From Fidelibacterota bacterium (lineage in GTDB: Bacteria; Pseudomonadota; Alphaproteobacteria; Rhodospirillales; Rhodospirillaceae): a stretch of 47,608 bases of DNA. The translations under genes and the position numbers were made by a program. The stretch's first letter is position 1, and every line of letters starts with the position of its first letter. The notes under the pieces are model-generated. The model was given only the letters and a program-made list of their open reading frames with translations, was not told where the DNA came from and did not search any database. Below, in pieces: positions 1 through 8,678 of the stretch. The DNA is taken from assembly GCA_947476065.1 (NCBI GenBank), contig CANJPG010000020.1, positions 1-47,608 of the forward strand. Direction: 5' to 3'.

Positions 1-2
1 GC

Positions 3-1721
3 CAGGACTCAGCCGGCGCGGCAACGCTGATTTCCCAGGCCATCGCGGTCAACCCGCAGCACGCAGGCGCACACTATAATCTGGGTTACGCGCTGGAAGA
101 TTTGCGGCAGTTCGCCGCTGCCGTGGCGAGTTACGACAGGGCCATCGCGCTTCAGTCCGACCATGCCGTCGCCTACAACAACCGCGGCGTCGCCCTTAGC
201 GCCTTGCGTGAGCACGCCGCGGCTGTCGCCAGCTTCGACCGCGCCTTGGCGCTCGACCCTGCCTATGCCGATGCACTTTACAATCGCGGCGTCGCCCTCG
301 GCGAACTTGGCCAGCACCGGGCGGCGGCGCAAAGTTTCGCCGCCGCCCTGCAACTGGCGCCTGACTATCCTTTTCTTTTGGGCATGTGGCTCTATGCCAG
401 ACTGCGCGTCTGCGACTGGGACGGACTCGATGGGAACCTTGCATGCCTCGCGGACAACCTGGCCGCCGGTCTTGCCGTCACACCGCCGTGGCCTATGCTG
501 AGCCTCAGTGGATCCGGCATGCTGCAACGGGCCGCGGCCGAAACCTGGGCCCGCGGTAAATATGCGGCTGCGCCCACACCGCCGCGCCGCGGCCCCCGCG
601 GCAAGATCCGCCTGGGATATTTTTCCGCCGACTTCCGCATTCACCCGGTGGCCCTGCTGGCTGCAGGCCTGTTCGAGGTACACGACCGAGGGGCGTTCGA
701 AGTGATCGCCTTCTCATTTGGCCCCGACACCGGCGACGATATGCGCAAGCGATTGGAAAAGGCTTTCGACCGCTTCATCGACGTAGCGAACAAAACCGAC
801 GCGGAGATCACCGCGCTCGCCCGCGCCGAAGGCATCGACATCGCAATTGACCTCGGCGGCTATACTACCGACTCCCGCGCCGGGATTTTTGCGGGCCGCG
901 CGGCACCCATCCAGGTCAACTATCTGGGCTACCCCGGAACCATGGGAGCGGATTTTATCGATTACATCGTTGCCGATGAGGTTGTGGTGCCGCCGAGCCA
1001 CAGGCTGTTCTACGCCGAGAAGATCGCCGCCGTTCCCATCTTTCAGGTCAACGACCGGGCGGGACATGGCGGCGAGATCACGTTGACCCGCGCTGCCTGC
1101 GGACTGCCGGAGACGGGCTTTGTCTACTGCTGCTTCAACAATTCCTTCAAGATCACACCGGCGGTCTTCGACACCTGGATGGGGATTTTGAAAGCCGTCG
1201 ACGGCAGCGTGCTGTTTCTGTTCGCCGACACCGAGGAGGCCAAGGATAACCTGCGCCAATCAGCCGTGCGCGCCGGCGTGGAGGCGACGCGTCTGGTGTT
1301 CGGGGGCCGTGTCGCAGCGAACGAATATGTTGCGCGCCTGCGGCTTTCCGATCTGTTTCTGGACACCCTGCCCTTCAACGGCGGCACCACGGCCAGTGAT
1401 GCCCTGTGGGCGGGCCTGCCGGTCCTGACGCAGATCGGCGAAAGCTTCGCCGGACGTATGGCCGCAAGCCTGCTGACAGCCGTTGGGCTTGAGCCCCTCG
1501 TCACCGCGACACCCGACGCCTATGCAGCCTTGGCCATGGAACTCGGCCGAAACCCTGACCGGATCGCAGGCCTCAGGGAAAAGCTGGCAGCACAACGTCT
1601 GACAAGCCGCCTGTTTGATGTCAGCCACTTCAGGCGCCACATCGAAGAGGCTTATCGCCAGATGATCGCGCGCTCCGACGCGGGTCTTCCGCCGGACCAC
1701 ATCTCCGTTGGTATCCGATGA
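3..1721 (+). CDS. TPR / O-GlcNAc transferase-like protein (GT41), 5' end outside window
   Basis: The reading frame is open from the first bases, so the start lies upstream. The visible part begins inside TPR repeats (helix pairs with AHYNLGYALEDL and VAYNNRGVAL patterns), then a GT41 catalytic region. Motifs align with human OGT: GYFSADFRIHP carries the catalytic-histidine position (OGT H498), APIQVNYLGYPGT is the inter-domain signature, and FNNSFK carries the UDP-contacting lysine (OGT K842). The donor loop reads FNGGTTASD, so the OGT histidine of NGHTTG is glycine, as in SPINDLY. The family transfers a sugar to Ser/Thr of proteins selected by the TPR superhelix, normally in the cytoplasm. 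The TGA stop overlaps the next gene's ATG (ATGA), so the two are translationally coupled. Family is secure; sugar donor and target are unknown. Confidence 0.9.
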   Translation, partial: QDSAGAATLISQAIAVNPQHAGAHYNLGYALEDLRQFAAAVASYDRAIALQSDHAVAYNNRGVALSALREHAAAVASFDRALALDPAYADALYNRGVALGELGQHRAAAQSFAAALQLAPDYPFLLGMWLYARLRVCDWDGLDGNLACLADNLAAGLAVTPPWPMLSLSGSGMLQRAAAETWARGKYAAAPTPPRRGPRGKIRLGYFSADFRIHPVALLAAGLFEVHDRGAFEVIAFSFGPDTGDDMRKRLEKAFDRFIDVANKTDAEITALARAEGIDIAIDLGGYTTDSRAGIFAGRAAPIQVNYLGYPGTMGADFIDYIVADEVVVPPSHRLFYAEKIAAVPIFQVNDRAGHGGEITLTRAACGLPETGFVYCCFNNSFKITPAVFDTWMGILKAVDGSVLFLFADTEEAKDNLRQSAVRAGVEATRLVFGGRVAANEYVARLRLSDLFLDTLPFNGGTTASDALWAGLPVLTQIGESFAGRMAASLLTAVGLEPLVTATPDAYAALAMELGRNPDRIAGLREKLAAQRLTSRLFDVSHFRRHIEEAYRQMIARSDAGLPPDHISVGIR

Positions 1722-4000
1722 CCGCCGCCCACGAAAAACTCCTGCAAGGATTTGCCCTGCAACAAAGCGGGCGGCTGGCCGAGGCGGAGGCCTTGTATCA
1801 GCAGGTGCTGGCGCTAGAGCCCAATCACTTCGACGCCTTGCAGCTTTCGGGCGTTATCGCCGCCCAGACCGGAGATGCGGCACGGGCGGCTGCTTTGCTA
1901 AAACGCGCGGTGTCCGTCGATCCGGCCAACCCCGGCGCACACTATAACCTGGGCTACGCACTCGAAGACCTGAAAGACTACACCGGCGCCATAGCCAGCT
2001 ACGACAACGCCATCAGACTTCAGCCCGGCCATGTGCTTGCCCACAACAACCGCGGCATCGCCCTCGGCGCATTGAAACAATATGCGGCCGCCGTGGACAG
2101 CTACGAGCGCGCCATCGCTCTGGCGCCGAATTTCGCCGAGGCGCATCACAACCGCGGCGTGGCCCTTGCGGCCTTGGACCGGCGCGGCGAAGCGCTCGCC
2201 GCCTTCACCCGCGCCGTGCAATTGAAGCCCGACTATGCCGAAGCCTTCCACAGCCGCGCCCTCGTCAACCGCGCGCTGCGGCATCTGCAGGCGGCGCGCA
2301 AGGACTGCGACACGGCGCTGGCGCTGCGGCCAAGCTTTGCCGAAGCCCATAACACGCTTGGCGCCATAGATAGCGACCAGCACCATCCCGCGGCGGCGCT
2401 GACGCACTATACGCAAGCGCTGGCGCTGAAGCCCGACTACGCCGAAGCGCATAACAACAAGGGTCTGGCGCTGGCCGCACTGGGCGAAGGCGCGGCGGCA
2501 CTTGCGAGTTTCGATACGGCCATCGCGCTCAGCCCCGACGATGCCGAGGCCTACCATAACCGCGCCACAACTTTGAACGCGTTCGGACGCCTGGAAGAGG
2601 CCTTGCGCGATATCGACCGCGCCCGCGCCCTCAATCCCGCCTATGACTATCTGGCCGGCACGCGCCTGTTCACCAAAATGCGCATCTGCGATTGGCATAA
2701 TTTCAACAGCGATGTCGCTGACATCAGTGCGCGCATTCTACGTGGTGAAAAAGCTTCGCCGCCCTTCCCCATCGCCGCTTTCGTGGAATCACCCGCTGTG
2801 CAGCGCCGGGCCGCGGAAATCTGGACGCAGGAAGAGTGCCCCGCTGACGACAGCCTGGGCCCCATCGTCCGACCGCTCGGGGCGGGTAAGATCAAGCTGG
2901 GCTATTTCTCCATGGATTTCCGCTTCCATCCGGTCTCGCTGTTGACCGCGGGTCTGTTCGAAACTCATGACCGCGCGGCGTTCGAAGTCATCGCCTTCTC
3001 CTTCGGCCCCGACACTCGCGACGATACGCGCAAGCGCATCGTCGCGGCCTTTGACCGCTTCATTGACGTGCGCGGCAAATCGGACAGGGAGATTGCGGCT
3101 CTTTCCCGCGAATTGGAGATTGATATCGCCATCGATCTCGCCGGGCATACCATCGATGCCCGCAGCGGGATATTCGCGCACCGCGCAGCGCCCATTCAGT
3201 GCAGCTATCTGGGCTACCCAGCCACCATGGGCGCGCCTTATATCGACTACCTCATCGCCGACGAGACCGTCATCCCCGCATCCCATCGCCCGCATTACAG
3301 CGAAAAGATTGTCTGCCTGCCGTCCTTTCAGGTGAACGACCGGTCGCGGCAAATCTCGGCCAGGATGTTCACGCGCGCCGCTTGCGGGCTGCCCGAGACG
3401 GGTTTTGTCTATTGCTGCTTCAACAACATTTTCAAGTTCACGCCGGCGGTCTTCGACAGCTGGATGCGCATCCTGACCGCGGTCGACGGCAGTTCGCTGT
3501 TTCTCTTTGCCGACACTCAGGCGGCCATGGACAACCTGCGGCGCGAAGCCGCCCAGCGCGGCATCGACCCGGCGCGGCTGGTGTTCGGCGGGCGGCTGGG
3601 CCCAGCGGACTACGCCGCCCGCTTCCGTGTGGCCGACCTGTTTCTCGACACCCTGCCCTATAACGCCGGCACAACCGCGAGCGATGCCCTGTGGAGTGGA
3701 CTGCCGGTCTTGACGCGTACCGGCGAATCCTTTGCATCTCGCATGGCGGCAAGCCTGCTGAAGGCCATCGGGATGCCGGAGTTGATCACATCGACGGCGG
3801 CGAACTACGAAGCGCTGGCCATCGCCATTGGCGGCGACCCCGCTCGCCTCGAGGCCCTGAAGGCCAAACTGGCCGCCCATCGCCTGACCACGCCCCTGTT
3901 CGATGTGACGCAGTTCACCCGCCACATCGAGACCGCCTACCGCCGTATGACCGAACGCCACGCCGCCGGGCTGCCGCCGGATCATCTGTTTATTGTATAA
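1718..4000 (+). CDS. TPR / O-GlcNAc transferase-like protein (GT41), second copy
   Basis: A 760-residue protein with about eight to nine TPR units in the N-terminal 310 residues and a full GT41 catalytic half. GYFSMDFRFHP supplies the catalytic His position, APIQCSYLGYPATMG the signature, and FNNIFK the donor-binding Lys. The donor loop is YNAGTTASD, again glycine where OGT has histidine. The catalytic half is very similar to the preceding gene (shared RAACGLPETGFVYCCFNN block and AVDGS...LFLFADT), which points to tandem duplication. The start is the ATG inside the ATGA overlap with the upstream stop. Like its neighbours it probably glycosylates a cytoplasmic protein substrate. Donor could be UDP-GlcNAc or another nucleotide sugar; this is not decidable here. 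Confidence 0.93.
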   Translation: MTAAHEKLLQGFALQQSGRLAEAEALYQQVLALEPNHFDALQLSGVIAAQTGDAARAAALLKRAVSVDPANPGAHYNLGYALEDLKDYTGAIASYDNAIRLQPGHVLAHNNRGIALGALKQYAAAVDSYERAIALAPNFAEAHHNRGVALAALDRRGEALAAFTRAVQLKPDYAEAFHSRALVNRALRHLQAARKDCDTALALRPSFAEAHNTLGAIDSDQHHPAAALTHYTQALALKPDYAEAHNNKGLALAALGEGAAALASFDTAIALSPDDAEAYHNRATTLNAFGRLEEALRDIDRARALNPAYDYLAGTRLFTKMRICDWHNFNSDVADISARILRGEKASPPFPIAAFVESPAVQRRAAEIWTQEECPADDSLGPIVRPLGAGKIKLGYFSMDFRFHPVSLLTAGLFETHDRAAFEVIAFSFGPDTRDDTRKRIVAAFDRFIDVRGKSDREIAALSRELEIDIAIDLAGHTIDARSGIFAHRAAPIQCSYLGYPATMGAPYIDYLIADETVIPASHRPHYSEKIVCLPSFQVNDRSRQISARMFTRAACGLPETGFVYCCFNNIFKFTPAVFDSWMRILTAVDGSSLFLFADTQAAMDNLRREAAQRGIDPARLVFGGRLGPADYAARFRVADLFLDTLPYNAGTTASDALWSGLPVLTRTGESFASRMAASLLKAIGMPELITSTAANYEALAIAIGGDPARLEALKAKLAAHRLTTPLFDVTQFTRHIETAYRRMTERHAAGLPPDHLFIV

Positions 4001-4007
4001 CCGGCGG

Positions 4008-5987
4008 ATGTCCGATTCTCCCGAGGTCATAGAGGCCCGTTTCCACGAAGGCCTGGCGCTGCTGAAGGCGGGCCGGCTTGCGCCCGCGCGGGAGATTTTT
4101 CACGCCATATTGGCGATGCAGCCGGCGCATTTTGATGCCCTGCATCTCTCCGGCGTGATCGCGCTCCAGTCGGGCGACCCCGGCGCAGCCGTCGCGCTGA
4201 TCAGCCAAGCCATCAGCGTAAATCCGCAGCAGCCCGCCGCCCATAACAACCTAGGCGCGGCACTTACCGCGCTGGGCCGCCATCTGGAGGCAGCTGAGAG
4301 CTTTGCACGCGCCCTCGCGCTCAATCCAGATTATGCCGAAGCCGCCTTCAATCGCGGCAATGCGCTGATGAGCTTGCAGCGCGCCGGTGATGCACTTCGC
4401 AGCTATGACCAGGCGCTTGTTTTGAAGCCCGGCTATGCCGAAGCCCTGAATGGCCGCGGCAATGCCCGCCGCGCTTTGGGTGAAACAGATGCCGCCCTTT
4501 CGGACTATACCACCGCTATCGCCCACAAGCCCGGGGAAGCCGTGTTCTTCAACAATCGTGGAACCGTGTTGACGGCGCTGGGCCGGCACGGCGAAGCGCT
4601 TGCGGCCTATGACCAAGCCATCGCGTTAAAATCCGATCTCGGTGACGCCCACTACAATCGCGGGAACCTCCTGCTGGCGCTCAAACGTTATACCGAGGCC
4701 GTGGCGGCCTATGACCGTGCCGCCATCCTCAAGCCCGCCGATGCTGTGATCCGCAACAATCGCGGCAACACCTTGCGTAAGTTGTTACGGTTCGACGACG
4801 CGCGCGCCAGCTATGACGAAGCCATCGCCCTTGATCCAACCTACGTCGATGCCTACCACAACCGCGGCGCGGTCTGGGGCGATCTGGACGAGCACGACAA
4901 GGCCATTGCGGACTTCGACCGCGCCATCGCCCGCGATCCAACGAATGCCGATGCCTACAACAGCCGCGGCATGGCTTTGCGCGAACTGCGCCGTCACCAG
5001 GAGGCCCTGGCGAGCCACCGCAAGGCGCTGGAGATCGATCCAGATCACGCCGACGCCCGGTGGGCCCTCGGTGTCTGTCAGCTGCAGATGGGCGATTTCG
5101 TGGCAGGCTGGTCTGGATACGCGTGGCGCTGGAAGGCGCCGCAGGTAAAGCTTGATCCGCGGAACTTCGCGGCCCCCCTGTGGTACGGCGATGAAGACCT
5201 CGACGGCAAGACCATCCTGCTGCACGCCGAGCAGGGCTTGGGCGACACCTTGCAGTTCGTCCGCTACGTCAAGGCGGTGGCAGACAAGGGGGCCCGCGTC
5301 ATTCTCGAAGTGCAGGCGCCCCTGGCAAGCCTGCTCCGGAATCTGGACGGCCTGGCAGCGATTGTCGCCAAGGGTGACCCGCTGCCGCCCTTCGATCTAC
5401 ACTGCCCATTGTTGAACCTGCCGCTGGCTTTCAAAAACACAGGGAGCACCATCCCGGGCGCTCAAGGCTATCTCCAGGCAGATCCCAGCAAACAAGCCGC
5501 CTGGGCGAAAATACTCGGCGCCAAGACACGGTCCCGCGTCGGCCTCGCCTGGAGCGGTAATCCCGGCCACCGCAACGACGCCCGGCGCAGCGTGCCGCTC
5601 AACGACGTCATCCGGCTATTGCCGCCTAACTTCGACTACGTCGCCCTACAGAAAGATGTGCGCCTGGGCGACCGCGCCGCGCTCGCCGAGGGCGGCATCC
5701 GATATTTCGGCGATGAGCTGGCGGACTTTGCCGACACGGCGACCCTGTGCACGCTGATGGATGTGGTTATCAGCGTCGACACCAGCATCGCCCACCTGGC
5801 CGGCGCTTTGGCCGTGCCGACGTGGATTCTCTTGCCGTTCAACCCCGACTGGCGCTGGCTTCTGGATCGCAACGACAGCCCCTGGTATGAGGCGGTGACC
5901 CTTTACCGGCAGGAAGCGCCCGGTAATTGGACCGGCGTACTGAACCGCGTCGCCGCCGCCTTGAAACTCGCGCACACGAAGACCTAA
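4008..5987 (+). CDS. TPR protein with GT9/heptosyltransferase-like C-terminal domain
   Basis: A 659-residue protein. About ten TPR units fill residues 1-350, many with the NNRGNAL / YDQAIALK pattern. The C-terminal 300 residues are a GT9-like GT-B module with LLHAEQGLGDTLQFVRY, RVGLAWSGNPGHRND and the nucleotide-sugar-site block SVDTSIAHLAGAL. It differs from the three GT41 neighbours: same TPR scaffold, different catalytic half. The start chosen is the ATG at 4008, seven bases after the upstream TAA; a TTG 15 bases upstream is also in frame. It presumably belongs to the same transcript. Flagellin glycosyltransferases such as FlmG also combine TPRs with a GT domain, but no flagellar gene is visible here, so a flagellar role is only a possibility. 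Confidence 0.88.
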   Translation: MSDSPEVIEARFHEGLALLKAGRLAPAREIFHAILAMQPAHFDALHLSGVIALQSGDPGAAVALISQAISVNPQQPAAHNNLGAALTALGRHLEAAESFARALALNPDYAEAAFNRGNALMSLQRAGDALRSYDQALVLKPGYAEALNGRGNARRALGETDAALSDYTTAIAHKPGEAVFFNNRGTVLTALGRHGEALAAYDQAIALKSDLGDAHYNRGNLLLALKRYTEAVAAYDRAAILKPADAVIRNNRGNTLRKLLRFDDARASYDEAIALDPTYVDAYHNRGAVWGDLDEHDKAIADFDRAIARDPTNADAYNSRGMALRELRRHQEALASHRKALEIDPDHADARWALGVCQLQMGDFVAGWSGYAWRWKAPQVKLDPRNFAAPLWYGDEDLDGKTILLHAEQGLGDTLQFVRYVKAVADKGARVILEVQAPLASLLRNLDGLAAIVAKGDPLPPFDLHCPLLNLPLAFKNTGSTIPGAQGYLQADPSKQAAWAKILGAKTRSRVGLAWSGNPGHRNDARRSVPLNDVIRLLPPNFDYVALQKDVRLGDRAALAEGGIRYFGDELADFADTATLCTLMDVVISVDTSIAHLAGALAVPTWILLPFNPDWRWLLDRNDSPWYEAVTLYRQEAPGNWTGVLNRVAAALKLAHTKT

Positions 5988-5989
5988 CG

Positions 5990-8614
5990 ATGACCGGCCA
6001 ACAGACTCCGCCCCTTACGCCGCAAGCCGTCCAGGCAAAGTTCCTGGAAGGCTGGGCCCTGCATCAACAAGGTCAGTTCGGACCGGCCTGGGGTATTTAC
6101 CAACAGGTGATCGCCGCCGCACCGCAGCACTTCGACGCTTTGCACCTGACCGGCATCATTGCCGCGCAGGCCCGTTTCTACGATCAAGCCGTGGAGCTCA
6201 TCGGCCGCGCCGTGCAGGTACAACCCGGCAACGCGGCGGCGCACTACAATCTCGGCAATACCTTCGGCGAGTTGAAACGCTATCACGAGGCCGTCGCCAG
6301 TTATGACCGCGCCATCGCGCTCGATCCGGCCTATGCCGATCCCTACAACAATCGCGGCAATGCGCTGTGGTCGCTGAAGCAATACAAAGCGGCCATTGAG
6401 AGCTTCGACAAAGCCATTGCGTTGAAACCCGACTACGCCGAGGCTTACACCAATCGCGGCAACGCCCTGCGCGACGACAAGGCGCTCGAGGCTGCCCTCG
6501 CGAGTTTCGACAAGGCCATCGCCCTGCGCCCGGCCTTTCCCGAGGCTTACAACAACCGCGGCAATGCCTTGCGTGACCTGAAACGCTATGACGAAGCGGT
6601 CGCCGACTACGACAAGGCGATTAGCCTGCGACCCGACTATGCCGAGGCCTACAACAACCGCGGCAACGCCTTGCAAAGCCTGAAGCGCCAGGACGAAGCT
6701 GCCGCCAGTTACGACCGCGCGATCCAATTGAAGCCGGACTATGCCGACGCCTACTACAATCGCGCGGTTTCGCTGAGATTCCTTAAGCAGCCTGCCGCCG
6801 CCCTGGAAAACTACAACCAGGCCGCTGAGCTCAGCCCCGACCGCGCCGAAGCCTTCCACGGCCGCGGACTCGCGCGGGCCGATCTAAAGGACTACATCGG
6901 CGCCATCGCCGACTACGACCGCGCTATCGAACTGAAGCCCGACTACGCCGAGGCCTACAACAATCGCGGCGCGGCCCTTGGCGATCTGCACCGTCACGCC
7001 GAGGCCATCGCCAGCTATGACAGCGCCATCGCCATCAAGGCCGACTATCCCGAGGCCTACAATAACAAAGGCGTCGCGCTTAAAGAGTTGAAGCAGGATG
7101 AAGCTGCGCTCGCCAGCTACGATAAGGCCGTGGAACTCAATCCAGACTCCGCCGAGGCCTACAACAACCGCGGCATTCTGCTGGGCGATATGCGGCGCAA
7201 TGCCGAAGCCGTCGCAAGCTACGCCCGCGCGCTGGAGATCAACCCCTCATATGCCTTTCTCTTTGGCTCGCTCTTGCATACCAAGATGCACATCTGCGAT
7301 TGGCGCGGCGTCGAGGCCGATGTCGCGACGCTGAAGGCGAAGATCGCCCGGGGCGAACAGGCCGCGTCGCCATTCCATGTTCTCGCACTGATCGACGACA
7401 CCGACACACAAGTCAAATCCGCGCAGATTTGGACGCAAAAGGAACGCCCGCGCAATCCGGCGCTGGGTCCGGTGCCGCGTCCGCCGCGCCACCAGAAAAT
7501 CCGCGTCGGCTATTTTTCCATGGACTTCCGCAACCATCCGACGTCGCTGCTGCTGGCCGGCGTGATCGATGCCCACGACCAAGACAAGTTCGACACCTAT
7601 GCCTTCTCCTACGGCGTTGATACCCAGGACCGGATGCGCAAGCGTATGGAAGCGGGCTTCGGCAAATTCTTTGATGTCCGCGGCGTCTCTGACATCGAAG
7701 CCGTCAGTCTGGCGCGCGAATGCGAGCTGGATATCGCCATTGACCTCGCCGGCTATACCAATGACTCGCGCACCGGCATTTTTGCCCTGGGGGCCGCGCC
7801 GATCCAGGTGAACTACCTGGGTTACCCGGGCTCGATGGGCGCGGACTATTACGACTACATCATCGCCGATAGCGTCGTGGTGCCCGACGACCAGCGGCAG
7901 TTCTATGCCGAAAAAGTCGTGCAGATGCCGTACAGCTATCAGTCGAACGATATGACGCGGCATGTGGGCGAGCGCGTCATCACCCGCGCCGAGCTGGGTC
8001 TGCCCGCGGACAGTTTTGTCTTCTGCTGCTTCAACAATAATTTCAAAGTTACACCGGATGTCTTCGGCGTGTGGATGCGCATCCTGAAACAGGTGCCCAA
8101 AAGCGTGCTGTGGCTGTTCGAGGACAACGCCGCCGCTGCCGACAATCTGCGCCGGGAAGCCGAGCATCACGGCATCGATGCCGGCCGTCTCGTTTTCGCC
8201 GGGCGCGTGACACACGGCGACCACCTCGCCCGCCACCGCGCCGCCGATCTGTTCCTGGATACGGCGCCCTACAATGCCCACACGACTGCCAGTGATGCGC
8301 TGTGGGTCGGCCTGCCGCTGCTGACATGTCCCGGGCGTTCGTTCCCCGCGCGCGTCGCCGCCAGTATTTTGGGCGCGTTGCAGATGCCCGAGCTGATCGC
8401 GGACTCCTGGGCGGACTATGAAGCCAAGGCCGTAATCCTTGCTCAAAACCCGCTGATGCTTGCCGACATCCGTCAGAAAATCGCCCGCAACCGCGTGGCC
8501 GCACCGCTTTTCAACGCGCGGCTATTTGCGCGCCATGTCGAAGACGCCTACCGGCAGATGTTTGAACGCCATCACGCCGGCCTGCCCCCCGATCACATTA
8601 AGGTCGCGCCGTAA
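5990..8614 (+). CDS. TPR / O-GlcNAc transferase-like protein (GT41), third copy
   Basis: An 874-residue protein, the longest of the array, with about twelve near-canonical TPR units (repeated AEAYNNRGNAL and YDRAIALKPDYAEAY types) over residues 1-430. The catalytic half contains GYFSMDFRNHPTS (OGT H498 position), APIQVNYLGYPGSMG, FCCFNNNFK (K842 position) and donor loop YNAHTTASD. Unlike copies one and two it keeps the histidine of the OGT NGHTTG motif, so its donor pocket looks more like true OGT. The ATG at 5990 lies two bases after the upstream TAA; an earlier in-frame codon inside the previous gene was rejected. It ends with the usual GLPPDHI tail. Predicted cytoplasmic protein O-glycosyltransferase. 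Confidence 0.93.
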   Translation: MTGQQTPPLTPQAVQAKFLEGWALHQQGQFGPAWGIYQQVIAAAPQHFDALHLTGIIAAQARFYDQAVELIGRAVQVQPGNAAAHYNLGNTFGELKRYHEAVASYDRAIALDPAYADPYNNRGNALWSLKQYKAAIESFDKAIALKPDYAEAYTNRGNALRDDKALEAALASFDKAIALRPAFPEAYNNRGNALRDLKRYDEAVADYDKAISLRPDYAEAYNNRGNALQSLKRQDEAAASYDRAIQLKPDYADAYYNRAVSLRFLKQPAAALENYNQAAELSPDRAEAFHGRGLARADLKDYIGAIADYDRAIELKPDYAEAYNNRGAALGDLHRHAEAIASYDSAIAIKADYPEAYNNKGVALKELKQDEAALASYDKAVELNPDSAEAYNNRGILLGDMRRNAEAVASYARALEINPSYAFLFGSLLHTKMHICDWRGVEADVATLKAKIARGEQAASPFHVLALIDDTDTQVKSAQIWTQKERPRNPALGPVPRPPRHQKIRVGYFSMDFRNHPTSLLLAGVIDAHDQDKFDTYAFSYGVDTQDRMRKRMEAGFGKFFDVRGVSDIEAVSLARECELDIAIDLAGYTNDSRTGIFALGAAPIQVNYLGYPGSMGADYYDYIIADSVVVPDDQRQFYAEKVVQMPYSYQSNDMTRHVGERVITRAELGLPADSFVFCCFNNNFKVTPDVFGVWMRILKQVPKSVLWLFEDNAAAADNLRREAEHHGIDAGRLVFAGRVTHGDHLARHRAADLFLDTAPYNAHTTASDALWVGLPLLTCPGRSFPARVAASILGALQMPELIADSWADYEAKAVILAQNPLMLADIRQKIARNRVAAPLFNARLFARHVEDAYRQMFERHHAGLPPDHIKVAP

Positions 8615-8651
8615 CGGTTTTGCGACGGCCGGCATCAGGGGGTTAGACTCC

Positions 8652-8678
8652 GGGGCGCCAGCCCCATATGCTTGGGGC
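8652..8678 (+). promoter_or_regulatory. Competing hairpins abutting the ppnN start codon
   Basis: Three short complementary segments precede the ATG at 8679: ggggc (8652-8656), gcccca (8661-8666) and tggggc (8673-8678). The middle segment can pair with the first (4-base loop) or with the third (6-base loop). The second hairpin ends one base before the start codon and would block initiation. This is seen in the sequence; a switching role is inference. Confidence 0.3.

Noticed and set aside
6240-7230. Regularly spaced near-identical DNA units of about 102 bases
   Set aside because: These are TPR codons within a protein gene, not a CRISPR array: there are no unique spacers between constant repeats, and the frame is continuous.
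714-8446. Several long minus-strand frames opposite the TPR-glycosyltransferase genes (for example 1898-2698, 2789-4030, 5984-6859, 7247-8446)
   Set aside because: Their repeated sequence simply mirrors the TPR repeats and GC-rich third positions of the plus-strand genes. No start signals or motifs.
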